From: Pseudomonas campi
GTDB lineage: Bacteria > Pseudomonadota > Gammaproteobacteria > Pseudomonadales > Pseudomonadaceae
Length of the DNA: 64,000 bases
Direction: 5' to 3'
Assembly: GCF_013200955.2 (NCBI RefSeq)
Contig: NZ_CP053697.2
Coordinates: 1,550,001-1,614,000, forward strand
This document shows positions 52,574-59,817 of this stretch, piece by piece; the first letter of the stretch is position 1, and every line of letters begins with the position of its first letter. Position numbers and translations under genes: made by a program. Below the pieces are notes generated by a model. It saw only the letters and a list, made by a program, of their open reading frames with translations. It was not told where the DNA came from and made no database searches.

Positions 52574-54718
52574 ATGCTCAGTCCCGAACTCAAGTCCCAG
52601 ATCCAGGGCGCCTACAGCCGTTTCCTCGAAGCCAAGAGCCTCAAGCCGCGCTATGGCCAGCGCCTGATGATCGCCGAGATCGCCAAGGTGCTGGGCGCTA
52701 TCCAGCACAACGACGAAGGTCAGCGTGATGGCGAGGCCGCCGTGGTGGCAGTGGAAGCGGGCACCGGTACCGGCAAGACCGTGGCCTATGCCCTGGCCTC
52801 GATTCCCATCGCCAAGGCCGCCGGCAAGCGCCTGGTGATCGCCACCGCGACCGTGGCGCTGCAGGAGCAGATCGTCCATAAGGACCTGCCGGACCTGCTG
52901 CGCAACAGCGGCCTCAACTTCAGCTTTGCCCTGGCCAAGGGCCGTGGTCGCTACCTGTGCCTGTCCAAGCTCGACATGCTGCTGCAGGACGGCGAGGCCC
53001 AGGGCGCCACCGCGCAGATGTTCGCCGAAGAAGGTTTCCGCCTGGATGTCGACGAGAGCAGCCAGAAGCTGTTTACCGGGATGATCGAGAAACTCGCCGG
53101 CAATCGCTGGGACGGCGACCGCGACAGCTGGAGTGAGGAGCTCGACGATGCGGTGTGGAGCCGCCTGACCACCGACCACAGCCAGTGCACCAACCGCCAT
53201 TGCCCAAACTTCGGCCAGTGCGCCTTCTACAAGGCGCGCGAGGGCATGACCAAGGTCGACGTGATCGTCACCAACCACGACATGGTCCTGGCCGACCTGG
53301 CCCTGGGCGGCGGTGCGGTGCTGCCCGACCCGCGGGAAACCCTCTACGTGTTCGACGAAGGTCACCACCTGCCGGACAAGGCCATCGGCCACTTCGCCCA
53401 CTTCACCCGCCTGCGCAGCACCGCCGACTGGCTCGGCCAGGTGGAGAAGAACCTGACCAAGCTGCTGGCGCAGAATCCGCTGCCCGGTGATCTCGGTCGG
53501 CTGATCGAGAAAGTACCGGAGCTGGCCCGCGAGCTGCGCACCCAGCAGCAATTCATGTTCAGCGCCTGCGAGCAGCTGGCCGACTTCAAGGCCGGCGAGG
53601 ACATGGAGGGCCGCGAACGCCCGCGTCACCGCTTTGTTGGCGGCCTGGTGCCCGAACATTTGCGCGAGCTGGGCATCGAGCTGAAGAAAGGCTTCTCGCA
53701 GCTGACCGACGTGTTTACCCGCCTCACCGAACTGCTCAAGGAAGCCATGGACGGCGAGGGCGCCGTTGGCATCGCCAGCCACCAGGCCGAGGAGTGGTAC
53801 CCGCTGTTTGGCAGCCTGCTGGCTCGCGCCCAGGGCAACTGGGAGCTGTGGACCGCCTTCACCACTGAAGACCCGCAAGACAGCCCGCCGATGGCGCGCT
53901 GGTTGACCCTGGCCGAGAGCGGCGCGCTGTTCGATATCGAGGTCAATGCCAGCCCGATCCTCGCCGCCGAGACTCTGCGCCGCAATCTGTGGAACGTCGC
54001 CTATGGCGCCCTGGTGACCTCGGCTACGCTGACCGCACTGAATAGTTTCGACCGCTTCCGCATGCGTGCCGGCCTGCCCAAGGCGGCGGTCACCGCCGTG
54101 GTGCCCAGCCCCTTCCTGCATGCCGATGCCGGCGTACTCAAGGTGCCTGACCTCAAGGCCGACCCGCGCGATGCGGCGGCGCACACCGCGGCGATCATTC
54201 GCGATCTGGCCAGCCTGGTGGAAGGTTCGCGCGGCACCCTGGTGCTGTTTTCCTCGCGCAAACAGATGCAGGACGTGTTCGACGGGGTCGATCGTGAATG
54301 GCGCAAGCGCGTGTTCATCCAGGGCAACTTGTCCAAGCAGGAGACCCTGAACAAGCACAAGGCACGGGTCGACAGTGGCGAGGAGAGCGTGCTGTTCGGC
54401 CTGGCCAGCTTCGCCGAGGGCGTCGACCTGCCCGGTGCCTACTGCGAGCATGTGGTGATCGCCAAGATTCCCTTTGCCGTGCCGGACGATCCGGTGGAAG
54501 CGGCGCTGGCCGAATGGATCGAGGCGCGCGGCGGCAACCCGTTTATGGAAATCGCCGTGCCGGATGCCTCGCTGAAGCTGGTACAGGCCTGCGGCCGTCT
54601 GCTGCGCACCGAAGAGGATCGCGGCACCATCACTTTGCTCGATCGGCGCGTGGTGACCCAGCGTTACGGCAAGGCGATTCTCAATGCACTGCCGCCGTTT
54701 CGTCGCGAAATCAGCTGA
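52574..54718 (+). CDS. dinG: ATP-dependent DNA helicase DinG
   Basis: A 714-residue superfamily 2 (XPD-like) helicase that unwinds D-loops, R-loops and other structures in DNA repair. Walker A is EAGTGTGKT (residues 61-69) and the DEAH-type box is FDEGHHL. Four Fe-S cysteines are expected in GRGRYLCLSK and QCTNRHCPNFGQCAFYK. The C-terminal motor has LFGLASFAEGVDLPG and ACGRLLRTEEDRG. The stop codon abuts the terminal repeat of a MITE-like element. Confidence 0.95.
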   Translation: MLSPELKSQIQGAYSRFLEAKSLKPRYGQRLMIAEIAKVLGAIQHNDEGQRDGEAAVVAVEAGTGTGKTVAYALASIPIAKAAGKRLVIATATVALQEQIVHKDLPDLLRNSGLNFSFALAKGRGRYLCLSKLDMLLQDGEAQGATAQMFAEEGFRLDVDESSQKLFTGMIEKLAGNRWDGDRDSWSEELDDAVWSRLTTDHSQCTNRHCPNFGQCAFYKAREGMTKVDVIVTNHDMVLADLALGGGAVLPDPRETLYVFDEGHHLPDKAIGHFAHFTRLRSTADWLGQVEKNLTKLLAQNPLPGDLGRLIEKVPELARELRTQQQFMFSACEQLADFKAGEDMEGRERPRHRFVGGLVPEHLRELGIELKKGFSQLTDVFTRLTELLKEAMDGEGAVGIASHQAEEWYPLFGSLLARAQGNWELWTAFTTEDPQDSPPMARWLTLAESGALFDIEVNASPILAAETLRRNLWNVAYGALVTSATLTALNSFDRFRMRAGLPKAAVTAVVPSPFLHADAGVLKVPDLKADPRDAAAHTAAIIRDLASLVEGSRGTLVLFSSRKQMQDVFDGVDREWRKRVFIQGNLSKQETLNKHKARVDSGEESVLFGLASFAEGVDLPGAYCEHVVIAKIPFAVPDDPVEAALAEWIEARGGNPFMEIAVPDASLKLVQACGRLLRTEEDRGTITLLDRRVVTQRYGKAILNALPPFRREIS

Positions 54719-54858
54719 GAGCCTGTCCATGATCTCTTGTCCGTCGGCCATGCTGCGTTGAAATTGGGCTCGGACTGCTCATTTACATTTCGTAAACTCC
54801 GCGTCCTCGCCCTATTTCGCCTTGCCTGGCTCTAGTCCAAAAGATCGTGAGCAGGCTC
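54719..54858. mobile_element. MITE-like repeat, copy D (140 bp, intact ends)
   Basis: A non-coding 140-base element with 16-base terminal inverted repeats (54719-54734 and 54843-54858, two mismatches) starting GAGCCTGTCCATGATC. It has exactly the length of copy A at 25856 and matches it in inverse orientation through the interior (CTGCTCATTTAC, CGCCTTGCCTG). It directly follows the dinG stop codon. Confidence 0.85.
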
Positions 54859-54893
54859 TAAGGCAACTCACCCACCGCCAAGGAGATGGCCGT

Positions 54894-55730
54894 ATGCCCC
54901 AGACTTCCCGTTCCATCCTGATCACCGGTTGTTCGACCGGCATTGGCTACGCCACGGCCGTGGCCTGCCGGGCGGCGGGCTGGCAGGTGTTTGCCTCCGC
55001 GCGCCAGGCCGAGGACGTGGCGCAGTTGCAGCGTGAAGGTTTCCACGCCCTGCAGCTCGACCTCAACGAGCCGGCCAGTATTCAGCGTGCCCTGGCCCAG
55101 GTGCTGGAACAAACCGGCGGTACCCTCGATGCGCTGTTCAACAACGGCGGCTATGGCCAGCCGGGCGCCATCGAAGATCTGCCGCGCGCGGCCTGGCGCG
55201 AACAGTTCGAGACCAATGTGTTCGGCCCCGCCGAGCTGACCGCAGCCGTGTTGCCGCTGATGCGCCGCCAGGGCCACGGGCGGATTCTGTTCAACAGCTC
55301 GGTGCTCGGCTATGCCGCGCTGCCGCTGCGTGGCGCCTACAACGCTTCCAAGTTTGCCATCGAGGGTCTGGTCGATACCCTGCGCCTGGAACTGAGCGGT
55401 AGCGGCATCGAGGCGGTGCTGATCGAGCCGGGCCCGATCATTGCGCGCTTCCGTGCCAACAGCCTGCTGGCCCTGCGCAAGCATGTCGACACCAGCCGCG
55501 GCGCCCATGCGGCGGTCTATGCGCAGATGGAGGAACGGCTGGCCAAGGAGGGCGCGGCGGTCAAATACACCCTGCCGGCCGAAGCGGTGGCCGAGGTGGT
55601 ACTGCACGCCTTGCACCGCCGTGTGCCGCGTACCCGCTACCCGGTTACGGTGCCGGCCAAGCTGTTCCGCGTGCTCAACCGCCTGTTGCCAGATCGCTGG
55701 CTCGATCGCATGAAGCGCTCGACTGTCTAA
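54894..55730 (+). CDS. short-chain dehydrogenase/reductase
   Basis: A 278-residue classical SDR. The NAD(P)-binding motif is ILITGCSTGIGYATA (residues 8-22), NNGGYGQPGAIED is the NNAG equivalent, and the catalytic Tyr-Lys pair is in GAYNASKFAIEGL. Length and C-terminal extension resemble SDRs acting on retinol, steroid or lipid-like substrates, but no substrate can be assigned. The start has AAGGAG nine bases upstream. A MITE-like element lies immediately upstream and may separate it from dinG. Confidence 0.9.
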   Translation: MPQTSRSILITGCSTGIGYATAVACRAAGWQVFASARQAEDVAQLQREGFHALQLDLNEPASIQRALAQVLEQTGGTLDALFNNGGYGQPGAIEDLPRAAWREQFETNVFGPAELTAAVLPLMRRQGHGRILFNSSVLGYAALPLRGAYNASKFAIEGLVDTLRLELSGSGIEAVLIEPGPIIARFRANSLLALRKHVDTSRGAHAAVYAQMEERLAKEGAAVKYTLPAEAVAEVVLHALHRRVPRTRYPVTVPAKLFRVLNRLLPDRWLDRMKRSTV

Positions 55731-55841
55731 TACGCGACATGAGCCGGGCGTGATCTGCTGCAAGCCGGCGCTTGCCGGGTGCTGCTACGCTGGCCGCGAC
55801 GAAACTGATCTATTGGCTGCGCTGGCAGCCCGGGAGCACGG

Positions 55842-56864
55842 ATGAACCTGCACGATCTGGCCGCACGCACGGCCCTGGTACTGGAAACCAACAATCTGCG
55901 CGGCGGCGCCGACCTGCAGCGGGTGGCCGGCAGTCTCGCTCGCCTGTTCGAACACCTGAAAGGGCAGAGCCTGCCGCTGACGCAACTGGCCCAAGTGATA
56001 GTGACCCATGACGGTTTGCCCGAGGCTGTGTGCAAGGACCTGGCTCAGGCGGCCGGGTTGGCGCTGCAGTTTGTCCTGATCGACGCGCAGACCGGCTACT
56101 ACGCGGCGAAGAACCTCGGTTTTGCCGCCGTGCAGGCCGAGCGCTGCGATCACGTGGTGTTCGCCGACGCCGACTGCATTCCGGCAGCTGATTGGCTGGC
56201 GCAACTGCTCCAGCCCTTGTGCGCCGAGCAGCCGCCAGCCGTGGTGGCCGGGCGCACCAGCTACAGCAGCAGCCTGGCCGGCACGGCGCTGACCACCATC
56301 GACTTCATGTATTTCCCCAGCCCGTTGGCCGCCGGTGCCACGCGTAACTTCTACGCCAACAACGTGGTGTTTCGCCGCGAGGTATTTGCCGAGCATGCCT
56401 ACCAGGCCTTGGATGGCGTGTATCGCGCCCATTGCCAGGTGCTGGGTCTCAACCTGCAGGCCGCCGGTGTTGCTCTGCACTATGCCGCGGCGGCGCATAC
56501 CGAACACCGCCTGCCGGATACCCGGGGCGAAGCGCTCAAACTGCGCTGGATGCGTGGCCAGGATTCGGTCGGCCTGACCCCCTATCTGTTGCGTGCCTAT
56601 CTGCCGCAACGCCTGCAGTGGCTGGCCCGCAGCGGCCCGCTGGCGCCGCTGGGCATCCTTCTGGCGCGTCTGTACTTCAGCCAGCGTGCGCTCAATCACC
56701 AGGACCTGCCGCCGTTGCGTGGCGTGCGTGGGTTGGCCGCGCGGAGCCTGATCCTGGTGTTCTCGCTGGTCGACATGGCGGGCGCATTGGCCCGCGGCGT
56801 CGGCATCAACACCTTGGGGCGCACGGCAGTCGATGCCCAAGCGCTGTCTTATCACCGGGCCTGA
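55842..56864 (+). CDS. family 2 glycosyltransferase
   Basis: A 340-residue GT-A fold glycosyltransferase. LETNNLRGGADLQRVAGSL opens the domain; the metal-binding DxD-type motif is FADADCIPAADWL. The acceptor part includes NFYANNVVFRREVF and LRWMRGQDSVG. The C-terminal part is hydrophobic (LAARSLILVFSLVDMAGALA), so it may be membrane-associated. The substrate is unknown. It opens a run of four closely spaced genes with an exported protein, a ferritin-like protein and a GT-B-like protein. Confidence 0.85.
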   Translation: MNLHDLAARTALVLETNNLRGGADLQRVAGSLARLFEHLKGQSLPLTQLAQVIVTHDGLPEAVCKDLAQAAGLALQFVLIDAQTGYYAAKNLGFAAVQAERCDHVVFADADCIPAADWLAQLLQPLCAEQPPAVVAGRTSYSSSLAGTALTTIDFMYFPSPLAAGATRNFYANNVVFRREVFAEHAYQALDGVYRAHCQVLGLNLQAAGVALHYAAAAHTEHRLPDTRGEALKLRWMRGQDSVGLTPYLLRAYLPQRLQWLARSGPLAPLGILLARLYFSQRALNHQDLPPLRGVRGLAARSLILVFSLVDMAGALARGVGINTLGRTAVDAQALSYHRA

Positions 56865-56892
56865 GCGCCCCTGGCTAACGGAAGGGATTACC

Positions 56893-57900
56893 GTGAATAG
56901 ATCGTTTAACCATCGTCTGGCTTTCCCTCGCCTGGCCATGCTGCTGGCCCTGAGTCTGGGCAGTGGCATCACGCTGGCCGAGGAATTCAAGGGTCGTGGC
57001 GTGTTCCAGTTCGCCAGCGCCAGTCGTTGTCCCCTGGCCACGGCGGATACCCCGCTGAGCGAGTGCAACCGTATCGCCCTCGACGATGCCCATAGCCGTG
57101 TGCAGCTGGACACCGCCAGCAAGACCCTGGTGTTGCACAACAACCAGGAGTACGCCGATGAGACGGTCATCGGCGATGTCCTGTTGCATGGCCGGGCGCG
57201 GGCGGAGAATGGCCAGCAGGTGCCGGTCAGCCTGCATCTGCTGATCAGTAAGGATGGCCAGGAGTGGAGCACCAGCCTGCACGCCCATGCACCGGTAACC
57301 GGGGATCTGAGCGAGGTGCAGGTCGATCTCTATCAGGTGCAGGCTGACGTGGCGGGCAAGCGTCAATCCCTGCTGCAGCCGGATCATGCCCTGCAGGTGC
57401 TCACCTCGCCGTCGACAGCGGCGCGGCTGGCCAAACAGTTCGTCCAGGTGCGTGACAACCGGGTCGAGGCGGCCAAGGCCGAGTATGCCGACATCACCAT
57501 TGCCCTGGGCCTGGGCAAGGCCTCACTGCCAGCGTTGCGTGCCAGCCTGCATGTGCCGGGCGGGCATGCTGACCTGGCCAAGACCCTGCACAGCGGTAGC
57601 TGGAGTCTGGAACTGCAGGCCCTGCGCAGCCGCCTGCCGCTGTCGGTGATCCAGCGCGACCTGTTCCTCTTCGGTATGGAGCAGGTCGAACTGCTGCAGC
57701 CACTGCAGACCGAGGGCTTCGCCAAGCACGAAAAACTCTTGCTCGGAGCGAGGGATGGCAAAGGTTACCTGAGCTATCGCGGCCAGCAGATCGATTACCC
57801 GCAGGCCGGTGTGGCCGCCCAGGCGTTCCTCCAGGACAGCTTCATCGGCCTGGTGCTCAGTGGTCAGCAGCATACTGCGGCGCCGGTTACCGCCCCATGA
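56893..57900 (+). CDS. exported protein of unknown function
   Basis: A 335-residue periplasmic or secreted protein with signal peptide LAMLLALSLGSGITLA. Near the N terminus is FQFASASRCPLATADTPLSECN, a possible disulfide pair. The remainder is beta-rich with many basic and glutamine residues, ending SFIGLVLSGQQHTAAPVTAP. I recognise no domain. The start is GTG with GGAAGGG upstream. It overlaps the ferritin-like gene by ATGA and follows the GT2 gene by 28 bases, so it belongs to the glycan cluster. Confidence 0.72.
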   Translation: MNRSFNHRLAFPRLAMLLALSLGSGITLAEEFKGRGVFQFASASRCPLATADTPLSECNRIALDDAHSRVQLDTASKTLVLHNNQEYADETVIGDVLLHGRARAENGQQVPVSLHLLISKDGQEWSTSLHAHAPVTGDLSEVQVDLYQVQADVAGKRQSLLQPDHALQVLTSPSTAARLAKQFVQVRDNRVEAAKAEYADITIALGLGKASLPALRASLHVPGGHADLAKTLHSGSWSLELQALRSRLPLSVIQRDLFLFGMEQVELLQPLQTEGFAKHEKLLLGARDGKGYLSYRGQQIDYPQAGVAAQAFLQDSFIGLVLSGQQHTAAPVTAP

Positions 57901-58619
57901 GTGCTGTGCAACTGGCGCTGTTTGCCGCGCCGCCGCTGCGCGGCTGGCCACGCCTGCAGGCCTTTCTGGTCGATCGCATCAAGCGCGCCGCCTTGCGCCA
58001 ACTGCATGCCAGTCGTGCCGGCGAGCTGCTGTTGCTGCGTATCTACCTGATCGGTGAAGAGGCGACCGAGCAGACCCTGCAGCAGGAAATGCTGGCGAAT
58101 CCGCCCGCCTGGCTGGAACGCCAGGTGCAGCAGCACCTGCGCGAAGAACAGGAACACAGTGCGCTGTTCGCCGCGGCCATGCGTGAGCGCGGCATGCAGC
58201 CGCCCAGCGAGTTGCGCCCCGATCGCCTGAGTCAGGCCAAGATCCGCCGCTGGCAGCGCATTGCCCGTCGCCATGCACCGCATTTCCAGCAGGGCCTGCT
58301 GGTGCCGGCCTATGCCATCGGCCTGTGTGCCGAACAGATGGCCGAGCGGGTGCTGAGTCGCCATTGCGCCGTACTGCCCGCCGAGCATCCGCTGCAGGGC
58401 CTGCTCGGCCGGGTGCTCAGCGATGAGCGCAAGCATGTGCGCCTGTGCATGCGTACCCTCGGCCTGAGCGTGGCCGAGCATGAACAGCCGCGCCTGCAAC
58501 AGCTGCTGGCCGAGGCCCGTGCGGTGGACCGCGCCTGGGGCGTCAGCGGTGCGGTGGGCATGTACCTGGCTGGAGTCGCCCTGCGCTTGCGGGCTGGCGG
58601 GTGGCGACGGAGCAACTGA
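57897..58619 (+). CDS. ferritin-like diiron protein
   Basis: A 240-residue all-helical protein with a complete set of ferritin-like diiron ligands. They are a Glu in RIYLIGEEATEQ, E-x-x-H in LREEQEHSALF, a Glu in YAIGLCAEQMAER, and E-x-x-H in LSDERKHVRLC. A hydrophobic segment near the C terminus (GVSGAVGMYLAGVAL) may attach to the membrane. It could be a diiron oxygenase, hydroxylase or iron protein. It overlaps the neighbouring genes at both ends and is translated with them. Confidence 0.78.
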   Translation: MSAVQLALFAAPPLRGWPRLQAFLVDRIKRAALRQLHASRAGELLLLRIYLIGEEATEQTLQQEMLANPPAWLERQVQQHLREEQEHSALFAAAMRERGMQPPSELRPDRLSQAKIRRWQRIARRHAPHFQQGLLVPAYAIGLCAEQMAERVLSRHCAVLPAEHPLQGLLGRVLSDERKHVRLCMRTLGLSVAEHEQPRLQQLLAEARAVDRAWGVSGAVGMYLAGVALRLRAGGWRRSN

Positions 58620-59743
58620 TGGCTGCGCGGATTCTCTACCTGGCCACCGCCGATGCCCGTGGCCACCTGATGCGTGCGCAACTGCTCACCCATGCCTTGC
58701 GCGCGAAGGGTGCCGACGTGACGGTGCTGACCACGTCCGACGAGGGTGTGGCGTTCCTTGCCGAGTTCGGTATCGCGGCCGAGGTGCTGTCGCGGCACTA
58801 CGCCGTGCAGTTCGACGAACAGCAGAACATGCAGCGTGGGGCGACCGACCGTACCGTGGCCCGCTACCTGTTCGACCCGCGCCACATGCTGCGCGATATC
58901 GGCAAGCTGCGCCGCTACCTGGCCAGGGTCGACCTGCTGGTCAACGACTCCTTCCATCCGGCGCTGCTGGTGATGGGTTGCCTGCCAGGCTGGCGGCGCA
59001 AGATCGTCCATGTATATGGCGCCAGCCTGCGCCAGGCGCTGCAGAGCAACTTCCACGGGCGCCTGCCGGCCTGGCTGGCGCGCGCCTTTGCCGCGGCCAT
59101 CGCCTTCGAGCTGGGGCGTGCGCGGGCCCGTCTGCAGCATGACTTCGCCTATCTCGACGCCAGTGAAACTGCGCCTGGCAGCTTCAATCTGCCGACGCCG
59201 GTCGCCCTGGCCGAATGCCCGGCAGGCTTGCCGGAGTCCTGCGTGGCGCTCTACCTCAACCCGCACTTTCGCGATCCAGCCCTGGCCGCTGGCCTGGAGC
59301 AGGGGCTGGCGCAGGCGGGCCTGGCCAGTCTGCGGGTGGGTGAGGGCTATGCCGGGCGTGCCGGCTGGCTGGCCCACGATCCGCGCTGGATCGATGCGGC
59401 GGCGCACAGTGCGCTGATCATCTCGGCGCCGGGCATGGCCGCGCTGTCGGTGGCGCAGGTCTATCGGCGGCCGATCCTGCTGCTGGTCAGCGATCAGCCG
59501 GAGCAACTGAGCAATGCCCGGCGTGCCGCCGAACTCGGGCTGCGTCATGAGGTACTGGTCTGGCGCGGGGATGTAGCGCATTTCGCCGAGCAACTGGCCG
59601 CGGCCAGCCGGCGTCTGGCGGCGGCCAGTGCCGGCGAAGCGCCAGGTGCGGGTCGGGGGCATGCCCAGCAGCGCCTGGATGCCTGGGCCGATTGCCTGCT
59701 GACGCTACCCAGCAGCGGTGAAACGGGCCGGGTAGAGCGCTAG
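58619..59743 (+). CDS. GT-B-like glycosyltransferase-family protein
   Basis: A 374-residue protein resembling GT-B glycosyltransferases (MurG/UGT-like). The N-terminal Rossmann half has ILYLATADARGHLMRAQLL and VLTTSDEGVAFLAEFG. The C-terminal half has the donor-site-like ALIISAPGMAALSVAQVYRRPIL in pieces (SAPGMAALSVAQV) and LLVSDQPEQLSNARRAAELG. The start ATG shares its A with the ferritin-like stop (TGATG), with GGAG seven bases upstream. Donor and acceptor are unknown. Confidence 0.75.
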   Translation: MAARILYLATADARGHLMRAQLLTHALRAKGADVTVLTTSDEGVAFLAEFGIAAEVLSRHYAVQFDEQQNMQRGATDRTVARYLFDPRHMLRDIGKLRRYLARVDLLVNDSFHPALLVMGCLPGWRRKIVHVYGASLRQALQSNFHGRLPAWLARAFAAAIAFELGRARARLQHDFAYLDASETAPGSFNLPTPVALAECPAGLPESCVALYLNPHFRDPALAAGLEQGLAQAGLASLRVGEGYAGRAGWLAHDPRWIDAAAHSALIISAPGMAALSVAQVYRRPILLLVSDQPEQLSNARRAAELGLRHEVLVWRGDVAHFAEQLAAASRRLAAASAGEAPGAGRGHAQQRLDAWADCLLTLPSSGETGRVER

Positions 59744-59817
59744 TCGGAATAAACTCGGGCTGGCATCAGCGGCCCGACCTGTTGTCTACTGGCACGTCGT
59801 CCCGGAGTGCCCGTCAC

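Noticed and set aside
52550..54751. Minus-strand open frame of 733 codons opposite dinG
   Set aside because: Antisense shadow; the DinG helicase motifs are on the plus strand and the frame has no recognisable domain.
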